A stretch of DNA of 64,000 bases from Fagopyrum homotropicum (lineage: Eukaryota; Streptophyta; Magnoliopsida; Caryophyllales; Polygonaceae): contig BSWB01000001.1 in assembly GCA_033239125.1 (NCBI GenBank), forward strand, positions 29,601,501-29,665,500. The letters run 5' to 3'. Position 1 is the first letter of the stretch; each line of letters opens with the position of its first letter. The position numbers and the translations under genes are program-made. Below are positions 11,842-22,302 of this stretch, in pieces. Below the pieces are notes generated by a model. That model was not told the origin of the DNA, did not search any database, and saw only the letters and a program-made list of their open reading frames with translations.

Positions 11842-12297
11842 AAATACCCCATACTTGTCCCTTGCTTGTCCCAAGCAAGTTCCAAATCTTGAGTACAAGA
11901 TAGAATGGATTATAAGTCATAAAGATCAATGAAAAGTATTTCAAAACATTTTTAGTGGTGTGCTCCACTCATAGATCACTCTAAGAGAATGCTTCATGGA
12001 ATTTAAAATCAAAATATGATCAAAACATTTTATAAATATAAGAAAGTTGTTCATCTTTGCATAAAATCATAATTATCGAAATTAATCATGTATAATCTAG
12101 TTTAAACCACCAAGTCAATCAACAAGCTCAAGGTCTCAAGAGCTTTTCAAGAGAACGTGAAGAAACGTGTGAGGGTGGGATGTATATAGGGAATGTGGTG
12201 TTCGGGAAAAAGGATCTTTACTTCACTTGCTTTTGAACTTCAACATCTTCCACCAATAATCTTTGCTTATTTTTACTTTTTTACCTTTTGGGATGCA

Positions 12298-12490
12298 TGG
12301 ACAGAGGTGCACAATAACCGAAGCCTAGGAGATTAGCAATCATCAATTTCTTGAGATGCCTCAAACCCTTGATGCACATACCATTACCCGTTAGGAATAT
12401 CGCTCAATCCGACTTTGGCAAGACACGAACACCCGGCTATGTGAATGGTGCCGAGTTACTCAACATCATGATTGACTTCCCCAAACCTAT
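12298..12490 (-). other. Conserved 3' noncoding block, B1 copy
   Basis: It is clearly alignable with 31022-31216 (A), 22794-22987 (C) and 52001-52194 (B3). The best part is the run around ccgactttggcaagacac and gtgaatggtgccgagtta. No shared open frame exists because indels break all frames between families. It sits about 450-650 nt from the 3' LTR in each element. Function unknown; a packaging or RNA-stability signal is a guess. Confidence 0.75.
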
Positions 12491-13119
12491 TTGTTTCTTT
12501 CTAGCTTTCAGCCAACATCTCAACTTTTCTTTCACTTGCTTTTCACTTTCTTGCTTCCAAATTCCCGGATAGGTAAAGGGAGGTAAATATGTATATGAAG
12601 GGCTAAAGCATGATCAAGAAGAAGAGGGGAAGAGAAATAATTTCCTTAATCATCCCAGGATGAAAGTGAGAGAACTCATCATGTGGTGTCAACCTTCAAA
12701 TTCAACATAATTTTGATAAAAACAAAGTATTAAACATGCCAAAATTTCAAACAAAGCATTTAGCAACTTAAACATATCGTAAAACCTTTCAAACATACAA
12801 AGATTTCAAAACCAGTCTGCAAACAAAATCTTCATTGAGGTCATATTCAGATAAGAAGCACAAAATCGTTTCGAAAACTGTCTCAGTTAAACCACCTCGG
12901 TCGAGATGTTCTAAGTCAACCGAGGTACTGCACCTCGATAGGTCAGAGTCGCTTCGGTCGAGGTCATAAAATTTTTTTTCTTAACCAGTTTTTGATGTTT
13001 TTCTCAATCAAATAACCTGTATGCATGCATGTAGTCTCAGATAAACACATAGAGCTTGATAAAACAGTATTATCCGATAGAGTCATACAAGCATACACAT
13101 AATGTCAAATCATACATCG

Positions 13120-13149
13120 AAATACCCCATACTTGGGACACATTGTCCC
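13120..13149 (-). promoter_or_regulatory. Second polypurine-tract copy with hairpin, B1
   Basis: Plus-strand ataccccatactt repeats the tract that borders the 3' LTR. It is followed directly by the perfect hairpin GGGACA-CAT-TGTCCC (13135-13149). Equivalent sites are 52832-52859 (B3), 23531-23565 (C) and 31751-31785 (A). Confidence 0.65.
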
Positions 13150-13260
13150 AAGGGGTCAAAAATAAAAAAAATAAAAAAAAAAAAAAAATTTGAAAGAAAT
13201 GTACTCACTAGACATAAGCTGAGCTGCATAATAAATAAATAAAAGAAATCCCTGCAAGCT

Positions 13261-14550
13261 CTAGTCCTGATCTGCTGGTGGTGGTGGTGGTGGATATGGC
13301 ATGTACGGGTGTTGGGATGGATCAAAGGGGTAGCCCATAGTGTGCTGGAACTGTATCTCCAACATCCGGCGCTAGTAGTGCTAGCTCTCCCTCATCTCCA
13401 ACATATCTAAGGATAAAGCAGCGTAAGATTCGATCATCTGATCCGTCAGCTCGTCTATCCGTCGGTGAGCTACGGGATCCCGCTGACTGTGGACTCAGCG
13501 CCTGGCTAGACGTGATGGTGGTGCAGCTGCCTCCTCCTCAGTCTCCTCGTCGTCCACATTGACGACCGGTATGCTGGGACCAGCTGTGTTTGTCCCTGTA
13601 TCCATGGCAACACCGCCATCGTCCTCCTTATCCTCATCAGCCTCCTCTTGTGCCTATGTTGCTGCTTCTCTAGCGTCCTCAATTTACGGAGTCCATGCAG
13701 TGGACCAGTACTGAGGGTCGTAAACCGAAAACTGAGACGACCACCTAATACCCTGAGGCGCAGTCTGCTCCCAAGGCATCGCCATATATGGCGTAGTAAG
13801 TCCACGAGGAACTAGAATCCTCCTGGTGATCATCTCTTGCAGCCCTAGCGGCTTGACAGCCGCCACTATTGTACAAGGACTCAGATCCAACCTCATCTCA
13901 GTAGCTAAATGAGTCACTAAACCTCCACAACAGATGTCCCCCTTCGCCTTGGCCTTGATCTTGTGCAGATCCTCAGCCAGCATAGTAACGAAATCAGGAA
14001 CGCCTCCAGTCACCATGCAAAATAAAATCAAGAGATCCCCCTGTCTCACCTTCTGGGGCATCTCAGTACGCGCCAGAAGTGTCTCGCTGAATATCCTGTG
14101 GGCGAGTCTGAAGGCGAGGTGGAAGATGATCCGCTCCCTGGAGTCTCTAGCTCTCCACCCGTCAGCATGCTCAACTACATGAGCTATCTGTCCCCAGAAC
14201 TGGCGAGCTACAACTCGAGAGGGGAAATAAGTAACTGTCGGGGTCGGGAAGCCGAAGATGTCTCTCCACTGATCCATCGGTACTAGATAGTTCCGGTTCA
14301 GCAACCGGTACTTGATGGCCTGCTCTGCAGGCAGGTGAGTCACAAAGCTCACAAGCTGTCTGTCATCTACAACGTCCAAACAATCAAAAGCAGGAATATC
14401 CAAAAAGCGCGGCGCAATCACTGGACGTGTACAAATGCGGGCGTAGTCGACCTGGTGACGCTCATGGATCACCGGTATAGAAGGTCGAGAAGAAGAAGAA
14501 GGTGAAGATCTTTCCCTCAGGACAAGCTGTCTGTCAGACCTAGAACTCAT
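13261..14550 (-). pseudogene. B1 third ORF (ATHILA ORF-1-like, env position)
   Basis: The start ATG at 14550 opens 288 residues to a stop at 13684, with recognisable sequence to the end stop at 13261. The family shows a Ser-rich N-terminus, a YRLLNRNYLVP block, FWGQIAHVVEHA, ERIIFHLAFRLAHRIFSE, LLILFCMVTGGVPDF and CGGLVTHLA. An acidic segment, a helical region and a Pro-rich tail then follow. I recognise it as the plant retrotransposon protein found 3' of pol in Athila elements; its function is unknown. No signal peptide or membrane segment is evident. Compared with B3 it lacks about 25-30 residues after LDVVDD. It has its own upstream TATA box. Confidence 0.75.
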
Positions 14551-14565
14551 TCTCTCTCTCTGTCA

Positions 14566-15485
14566 AATCACCTCGGTTTCCCTGACAATCCTCAAGAACA
14601 CCTCGGCCGAGGCACAGGTCGACTGGACCGAGCTAAGGTGCTGGGCGATTTCAACTCTCAGAAATCCAGTTATTTTCCCCCAATATCACTACCAATTGTT
14701 CCTATGGGGTACTTAAGCCTTTTTCAACAAGAATGATTGGCAACCAAAGCCAATTTCTTCCAAAATCACTAAAAGAGTAGAAGTTAGGGTTTTTGGTTTT
14801 GTTACCCCAGATTCGGTTGATTTGACGCGTTTTTGTTGCGGTTTTTTGCTTGCAATCCGTTCATCTAGCCTTTCCATGCAGAATGGGAGCAAGAATCGTC
14901 GAAAACGAGTGAGAATCGAAGAGCCGAGGTGAGATCAGTTCCGCGGTCGAGAAGGTGAAGGAGGGAAGAGAGAGAAACCGTTCCCCCTTTTATACCCCTC
15001 ACTGAATCTTCTGTCACCTCGGTCGAATCACCTCGGTTGCCCTGACAATCCTCAAGAACACCTCGGCCGAGACACAGGTCGACTGGACCGAGGTAAGGTG
15101 CTGGGCGATTTCAACTCTCAGAAATCCAGTTCTTTTCCCCCAATATCACTACTAATTGTTCCTATGGGGTACTTAAGCCTTTTTCAACAAGAATGATTGG
15201 CAACCAAAGCCAATTTCTTCCAAAATCAGTAAAAGAGTAGAAGTTAGGGTTTTTGGTTTTGTTACCCCAAATTCGGTCGATTTGAGGCGTTTTTGTTGCG
15301 GTTTTTTGCTTGCAATCCGTTCCTCTAGACTTTCCATGCAGAATGGGAGCAAGAATCGTCGAAAACGAGTGAGAATCGAAGAGCCGAGGTGAGATTAGTT
15401 CCGCGGTCGAGAAGGTGAAGGAGGGAAGTGAGAGAAACCGTTCCCCCTTTTATACCCCTCACTGAATCTTCTGTCACCTCGGTTG
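14566..15485 (-). repeat. 460-bp tandem duplication in the ORF3 promoter/leader
   Basis: Units 14566-15025 and 15026-15485 are near-identical. Each carries a TATA box (14987-14994 and 15447-15454) and the leader up to the ORF3 start. The unit boundary lies at a B-type signature word (cacctcggt), suggesting recombination between dispersed copies of that word. B3 and B2 have only one unit. Confidence 0.85.
15447..15454 (-). promoter_or_regulatory. Internal TATA box for B1 ORF3 (outer copy)
   Basis: Minus TATAAAAG lies between pol and the third ORF and is duplicated at 14987-14994. A long leader with a candidate splice donor (GGGGTAAC) and a CCCTAA word follows. Signature words cover 15471-15602 immediately upstream. 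Confidence 0.7.
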
Positions 15486-15602
15486 AGGTGGTCCCGACTA
15501 GACCAAGGTGGATAGACCGAGGTGTGTTTCTGTAAGCCTTAGTCGCCTCGGTTGCCGAAGAATCATCTCGGTCGAGGTGTTGTGACAGCAACCGAGATGT
15601 GT
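15471..15602 (-). promoter_or_regulatory. B1 signature-motif cluster upstream of the internal TATA box
   Basis: Several copies of ACCTCGGTTGAGGT, ACCGAGGT and CTCGGTCGAGGT stand 20-150 bp upstream of the TATA box. The same arrangement precedes the LTR TATA boxes of family B. Confidence 0.65.
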
Positions 15603-15779
15603 CTCAGTCAAACTCCGTCTTCTCGATCTTTCGAACTTTTGTCCTTCCAGTGTTGCTCCTCGGTTGTATTCCTTCCTTATAGATCACCTGTTTTCTGTCT
15701 AGGACGCCAAAAACAAAGCAAAGCTAAGCAAAAACAAACTATCTTAAGCTATACTAGAAAAAGGGAAAGAAAGCAATAC

Positions 15780-15797
15780 CTTGGGTTGCCTCCCAAG
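15780..15797 (-). other. Post-pol hairpin, B1
   Basis: Minus CTTGGG-AGGCAA-CCCAAG is a perfect 6-bp stem with a 6-nt loop, preceded by the palindrome AAGCGCTT. It is present shortly after the pol stop in every Athila element in the window, with compensatory stem changes in C (23916-23933). Confidence 0.8.
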
Positions 15798-15866
15798 AAG
15801 CGCTTGGTTTAAGGTCGCTAGCTGGACCGTACGGCATCCATAAACATGCTGGAAGGTGTCCTCACC

Positions 15867-18519
15867 TCATACTTCACCTTCATCATGGGGTGAGAGAAGG
15901 AAGTCTATCAAACGTTCTAGCAAGTGCAAATGCTCATCGGGAAATGAATCGTCTATGGGTGGTTCGTCCTTCTTGCGTGAAGAGGGATGTAGCCGGCTGA
16001 GGTGATCCGCAACAAAATTTTTGGATCATTTCTTATCGCGGATCTCTAGGTCAAACTCTTGAAGCAAGAGTATCCATCGAATAAGATGTGTCTTAGTATC
16101 CTTCTTAGCAAGCAAGTAACGAATAGCTGCATGGTCAGTGTAAACAATAACTTTCACTCCTACTAAGTAAGAACGAAATTTATCAAAAGCATATACGACC
16201 GCCAATAGCTCCTTTTCGGTGGTGGCGTAGTTACGCTGGGCTTCATCCAGGGTCTTGCTAGCATAGTAAATGGCGTTGGTCCAGCCATCTTTCTTTTGTC
16301 CAAGCACCGCTCCTACTGCCACATCACTCGCATCACACATGATCTCAAAGGGCAAGGTCCAATCCGGAGGCTGGATAATGGGAGCGGAGATCAGCGCTTC
16401 CTTTGTCCTGTAAAATGCATCAAGATATTCCTGCGAAAACTCAAAAATAACATCCTTATTCAAGAGTTCAGTTAGTGGTTTAGAGATCTTCGAGAAGTCC
16501 TTGATGAATCTCCTATAGAAACCTGCATGCCCGAGAAAACTCCGCACACCCTTAACAGAACAAGGGGGAAGAAGTTTCTCAATAGTCTCGATCTTAGCTC
16601 GATCGATCTCAATACCTCGGTTGGAAACGAGGTGTCCTAGCACGATGCCTTCATTAACCATAAAGTGACACTTCTCCCAATTGAAGACGAGATTAGTGTC
16701 TTCACATCTTTGTAGCACTAGAGAAAGGTTAGATAGGCAGCAGGTGCATTACACAGAAAAGATAGCCACCATGATCTCCTCTATGTACTCAGAAAAGATA
16801 GCCACCATGAATCGCTGGAAGGTAGCAGGTGCATTACAAAATCCAAATGGTATCCTCCTATAAGCGAATGTCCCTCATGGACAAGTGAAAGTGGTCTTCT
16901 CTTGATCATCCGGATGGATAGGAATCTTAAAGAAGCCACTATAGCCATCTAAATAGCAAAAATGTGAATGCTGGGCCAACCGTTCGAGCATTTGATCGAT
17001 GAAGGGAAGTGGAAAATGGTCCTTCCGAGTGGCCACGTTCAGCTTCCTATAATCAATGCACACCCTCCAGCCCATGACGGTCCTAGTTGGGATTAACTCG
17101 TTGTTCTTATTTGTCACAACAGTCATCCCTCCTTTCTTCGGAACTACATGCACTGGCCTCACCCACTTGCTGTCTGAGATAGGAAATATGATACCTGCAT
17201 CCAACAACTTAAGAATTTCTTTCTTCATAACCTCTTTTGTGATCGGATTTAACCATCTTTGAGGTTCTCATGAAGTCTTATGATCGTCCTGCATTAATAT
17301 TCTATGCATGCAGAAAGAGGGCTTAATACCTATAAGATCATCAATAGTATAACCCAAAGCCTTTTGATGCTTTCTCAGGACATGCATTAGTTTAGATAAT
17401 TCAGTTTCGGAGAGGGAAGCACTAACAATAACGGGATAAGTGGAATCCAGTCCAAGAAAGACATACCTCAAGTGACTCGGGAGTTGTTTAAGCTCCATAA
17501 CTAGGGGTGCTTTTGAGGTGGATCTTTGCTTCCTCCTTCCAATGGAGTAGACTTAGATCGAAGAATTGGACTTTCAGAAGTTTTAGTCGACATCATCTCG
17601 CTTTCGACCTCGGTCGAGGTCCAGAGAGGGTGACCGAGGTGTTCTTCAGTCAAGAACACCTCGCTTGGTCCAGAAAGTGCCTCGGTCGAGGTACTACAAC
17701 TGGGACCGGAACTGGAGATTTTCTTCTCCTGGATTATCTTTTTAATCTTAGCTCCTGGATCTTCTTCCAGTGCCTTTAAGCTCCGTATATCTGCATCACA
17801 AGAAGCATCTATATCTTCCTCCATTAAGCTAAAACTAATAACTCTTTCAAGTGGATCATTAATAAGGATAGAGCTCACCAATTCTCTTGATTCTTCTTCA
17901 TCATAGATGTTGAAGATATCATCTCCCAGCGGCTCTCCTTTCATTGCCGCAAGTAGTGCAAACTCAACTTGATCACCGCCAATGTTGAATTGCAACTTGG
18001 CGTTCTTACAATCCACATTGCAACCCGAAGTTGCTAGAAATGGTCTCCCGAGAATGATAGGAACGGGATAATCTGCTAGAATATCAAGCACAACAAAGTC
18101 TATAGGTAAATAGAAGTTACCTACTTAACCGGAACGTCTTCCAAAATGCCCACGGGATGGGTAATGGAGCGGTCCGCCATGTTGAACCGTATCTTCACCG
18201 GCTTGGGCTCTCCAAGTCCGATCCTCACACATAGATCTAATGGGATGATGCTCACGCTGGCTCCTAGATCACACAACGCCTCACAAGTGACATCCCCAAC
18301 TTGAATAGGAATGCAAAATGAGCCGGGATCTCTCAACTTGGGTGGCATCTTCTCCTTCATGATTTGAATGAGCTCCGAGGATTTAGATGTCATCCTTACT
18401 TCACCAAAGTCTTCCAACTTCCTCTTCCTTGATTGAATTTCTTTCAAGAACTTCCCATAGGCGGGCATCCCTAGAATAGCATCAAGGAAAGGGATATTAA
18501 TATGTAGTTTATTCATCAA
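15867..18519 (-). pseudogene. B1 pol: protease, RT, RNase H (integrase deleted)
   Basis: The protease core D-L-G-A lies near 18270 and the ILGRPFLATSG block near 18040. A charged spacer follows, then RT with CIDYRKLN (about 17060) and CNAPATFQRF. RNase H shows CDASDVAVGAVLG and YTDHAAIRYLL (about 16110). The RT catalytic F-M-D-D block is missing: at 16740-16774 it is replaced by filler copied from nearby sequence. Stops at 18121, near 17265 and 16874 and at 16026 break the frame. After RNase H the frame jumps to the last residues of integrase and stops at 15867. The integrase deletion is shared with B3. Confidence 0.85.
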
Positions 18520-20289
18520 GTCAAGGAACTTACCAAAATGCTTGTCTTGATGTGCTCTAGCCCTTGACTGGGGGAATGGAAGTGGTGGTTTATATGCAGG
18601 AGGTGGGACATAAACTTCAGTTTTATCCGACGCTCTCTGAGGCTACACCTCGGCCGAAGTGTTCTTCCTTTGTACCTGGACCGAGGTGTTCTTCACTCAG
18701 ATCGACGGAGGCACTGGATCTACAGTTTTTAGTCCACTTCTCGTCGTTATTGCCATGATCTGTCCTTTAGGGTTGCTCTCTGTCCTTGCTGGAAGCTTCC
18801 CTGGATCTCTTGGCGCTTCATTCTCCTTATTAAAGAATTGTTGTTGTAAGGCTTTTTGTGCCTTCGAAAATGAAGTCATGGACATCTCCATAGCATTGCG
18901 CTTGATCAAGATAGCCTGCAACACTGCATCTTTCTTCTCTGGCTAGGACGAGCTTGATCCAGGCTCTTGGCTCTTCAATGGAGTAGAAGAAGAAGAATAA
19001 GAGAGGAAAGGATTAGAAGAGTTTATTGACTTGGAGTTAGAGTAAGAGTTACCCGAATTTTGATTGTTTGACCTCCAATTATTGTTGTTGGATCCTCTAT
19101 TGTTGTTGTAGTTGTTGTTCCGGTAACCGTTATTGTTCCAGTAACCATTGTTGTTCCTTGAGCCTTGATATCCTTCCTTTTCATTCTTGGTATGAGCAAC
19201 CAAAACTTCCTTCAATTGCTTCACATCATTCTTGAGGGAGGTAAGTTTATTATCATTTGATGGAGCTTCTTGGAAATTAACTCTCTTAATTCCATTTTCA
19301 GCTCCTTGGTGCGAGTACTTCTCCATGTGCAAAGCTTGTTTTTCGATGAATTCCCCAGCTTCATCAATCGGCATGCTCATGAATGTGCCGACGGATAGTA
19401 GTTGAAGGCTGAATTGGGTAGCTCCATCCAATCCCTTGAAGTAAATCTCTGATAACTCTATCTTTGAAATCCCATGATGTGGGCAATCCAAAAGAACATC
19501 TTTAAATCGCTCCCATGACTTGGACAAACTCTCCTTGTCCTTCATGATGAATGCGTTGATCTTCCCTCTCATTTCGGCAGTTTTGGAGGGGGGAAATAAT
19601 TTCGTCAAGAACTCCGTCGTCATCTCCTCCCAAGTGTTGATCTTTCCACGAGGAAGAGACTAGTACCAAGTAAGCGCCATGTCCTTCAAAGAAAAGTAAA
19701 AAGGCCTTAACTTGTAATTATTATTTTCCACTCTTGAAGGTTTCAAGGTCTCCATCAAGATCTCATAGTTTTGTAGATGTTGATGTGGAGACTCCCTTTC
19801 TAGACCTCCGAATTGGCACTGGCGAATCATGGAAAGAACTTGCGGTCGAAGTTCATAATCATGCTCCGTTGGATCTCCTAGGTTGACTCCTGGACGCCTC
19901 ACTTGCTGGTTTGGGTCCATCCTCTGCCTTAGGGTTTGTGGAATGCCTGCAAAAAGAACATCTCGGACTGGCATCCGAGGTGGACGTATCTCGGCCGGGG
20001 AAACTAGAGCGGGGTCTAGCCTCAGTCGAGGGTCCGGTCGATGCAAAATCTGAGCTCGCAACTCAGCCATATCTGCTTCAATCTCTGCAGATCGGGTGCG
20101 ATTTTGCTCCCTTTCACGCTGCAATTCTTCCCTATTGAGGTGCAGTTGTTCCATCGCCTCCTTCAATTCGGCCTCAAGATCGCGATTGTCATGGTTGGCC
20201 ATCTTTGCTTCTTTCAAGCGTCTCATATATGTCTTTTCTGGTTCGGGATCGTAAGGAACGATTTCCTTCCCAGCACGGGTTCTTTGCAT
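18520..20289 (-). pseudogene. B1 gag
   Basis: The start ATG at 20289 (MQRTRAG) gives the Athila Gag: coiled-coil N-terminus, LGQRMDPNQQVRRPG, and a core ending in EKQALHMEK. An Asn-rich tract (about 19040-19170) occupies the place where a zinc knuckle might be expected. A hydrophilic tail with QIMAITTRSG leads into protease. Stops at 19660 and 18943 and one or more breaks near 18690 inactivate it. Signature-type words are translated inside the coding region (about 19980-20040 and 18650-18700). Confidence 0.85.
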
Positions 20290-20393
20290 AAACCTAAGAA
20301 AAGATCATGCGAAAGTCACTCAAGTAGAGTGGTTAGTAGTAATAGGGGCAATAGCCCCGAAAGACAATCGCAACCGGCTCGGTCTAGACCAAG

Positions 20394-20411
20394 TCTACGG
20401 CAACGGCGCCA
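20394..20411 (-). promoter_or_regulatory. Primer-binding site of B1, with two mismatches
   Basis: It is the tRNA-Asp site as in the other elements, but the minus strand reads ...GCCGTAGA instead of ...GCCGGGGA. The two changes probably postdate insertion. Confidence 0.85.
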
Positions 20412-20417
20412 AAAACT

Positions 20418-22180
20418 TGTTCGCTCCAAATGGTGTGTGCAAGCTTTAAATTTATAACCGAGAAAATATGCTTAAAACAAGGATGCGAAACCGCAGTGTA
20501 CGGGTCAATTATAGTAAAAGCAAGAATTCCGGGGTGTCGATCTCAGGGACTTAGGTGAAACAAATCAAGTATAGGTTGTCAATATTGCAACTAACCACAA
20601 AAGCAATTAAAGCAATCAAAAGATGATAATATAGTCAATTAAGGAAATATGCAAATTCTAGGGATTAAAGATTCCAATTGTGGTTTCAACTCAAGATCTC
20701 AAGATAAGCGGACAAAGGTGAGGTTTTGCAAAGGGAGGTGTTTCTAAAGTGGAATAGATCACCGGGTAAGTCTCACTACTCACTAACTCCAAACCAAAAG
20801 TTCCTATTACCGGGTAAGTCTCAAGGTACTAAGGAATGGAATTATAATCTCAAACCAACACACCAACTAAGGGAATAGAATCAACCTTTACCGGGTAAGT
20901 CTCAAGCTAACTCACAAAGATGGGATGAAGGCACACTCAAACCCCAATAAAGTTTAAACCTTTATTACGTACACTTATGATCATGAGTAAACAAACAAAG
21001 GAATTACCGGGTGAGTCTCATCCTAGGCTTGCATTGAACCAGGAAAGGTGTAATAAGAATAGAATTTGGCAAACTCTAACACTTAACTCTCAGTTTCGGA
21101 TCAGATAAGTCACCTCGGTCAGTCAAGTTCCACCCCGGCCGAGATGTTCATCGACTGAACGAGATGTTCCAAGGTTAAGGATAAAGACTCGAGCTTTCAA
21201 GGTCCTACTAGAATTTAAGATTATTCTATCCTTGTTTTTCCCACAACCTTCAGCCAATCACCCTAGAATCGCACAAAGAAATTAGCCAATCATCATCATG
21301 AAAGCAATAATCAAATATATGGGAAGAGAATGAATATTTGAACACAAAAACCTTAAGAAAAAGGCTTCAATAACTGAATCAAATATCGAACAAATAAGCG
21401 TTCCTTGGATTACAAATCCAACAAGACAATCAAATAAAGGATATCTAAGAAAGTCTTACAAATCCCCTTAAAAGCTATAACAAGCTATCAATCTTTCCTT
21501 CATTGATCATCAATCTTCCTTCCTTCCTTCAAAACTTCGGAAAAATCCCTTAATTGTTGGATGCTCTCAGCCCACTAAGCATGGTTGAACTTGTGGAAAA
21601 TCTAACCCTTTATATAGGAGAATTATCTTCCAAAGATAAAATATCTTAAAAAGATAATTTCCTAATAAAATATATCCATATCTCATAAATAGATCTCTAA
21701 AATATATGATCTTCCTTCCAGAAATCCAGCCCAAAAATATAAAATCTCTCCTTCTAAAAATAAAAGATCTCAGCCAAATAAAATATATCTCGCCGCGTCC
21801 AGGGTGTTCGCCTCGGTCTGGGCGCTCCTCAAGATCACCTCGGTCGAGGTGGTACTTTACCTGACCGAGGTGACTCTAAACTGAATGTGAAATCTCTCAA
21901 ATCTGGTCAAAAGTAAATCTTTAATCCATTTCCATGCTTCCTGAACTCATCTTTAAGCTCCTAATTGTCGCTTCAATGACTCCTTCACTCCTTTAGCTCC
22001 ATTTTGATGCAAAACGTTCCATTTAACCTACGATTACAACGAAACTTGATGTAGACCTCGATTCCCGCAAAGGTAGATGAAACGACAATATAATCACAAA
22101 ATATACATCCAAACATGTAGATTAGTGAAGATAAAACGTCTAAACAAGTCCCAAAATATACACTATAATTCATGCTATCA
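20418..22180 (-). repeat. 5' LTR of B1 (about 1.76 kb)
   Basis: On the minus strand it starts TGATAGCATG and ends GCGAACA next to the PBS. The TATA box (TATATAAA) is at 21609-21616, signature words upstream are at 21790-21870, and palindromic ACCGGGTAAGTCTC words are at 20758-21020. Small substitutions separate it from 10131-11841. Confidence 0.9.
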
Positions 22181-22302
22181 GCTATCTTGAAAATATGCAT
22201 GAATTAAACGTAAACGTCATGAACTAGTGCCAAAGTATGCATGAATAACGGGAAAAACTATCTAAATGGATGGCTAAACTAACGTCATAAATCGTGTTAT
22301 CA
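22181..22302 (-). repeat. 3' LTR of C, resumed (outer 122 bp)
   Basis: It matches the end of the C' LTR (about 2239-2360) and finishes at the family-C terminus (plus ...cgtgttatca). This proves that the B complex lies inside the C LTR. Confidence 0.85.

Larger units (their letters stand above)
11842..13260 (-). other. B1 3' noncoding region
   Basis: No gene was found in these 1.4 kb. The region begins with the polypurine tract next to the LTR (minus AAGTATGGGGTATTT, 11842-11856). It holds a block of about 190 bp conserved between Athila families (12298-12490), two B-type signature words (about 12890-12970), an A/T-rich run (13157-13190), and a second copy of the polypurine tract plus a hairpin (13120-13149). 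Confidence 0.75.
8952..22180 (-). mobile_element. B0/B1 complex: family-B Athila element plus a truncated second copy
   Basis: Reading along the plus strand: partial gag (8952-10001), PBS (10106-10123), LTR (10131-11841), 3' noncoding region, third ORF, pol without integrase, gag, PBS (20394-20411) and LTR (20418-22180). The central LTR is therefore both the 3' LTR of B1 and the 5' LTR of a truncated downstream copy (B0). That arrangement fits unequal recombination between LTRs followed by deletion. The flank gctat (22181-22185) is half of the presumed target duplication; its partner was deleted. Confidence 0.83.

Noticed and set aside
13157..13190. A-rich run as a poly(A) tail of a processed gene
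   Set aside because: The run is T-rich on the sense strand of the element, is absent in B3 at the same place and has no retrogene next to it.
20758..21020. Regularly spaced repeats as a CRISPR-like array
   Set aside because: The copies are short, unevenly spaced, in a plant LTR and shared between LTRs.
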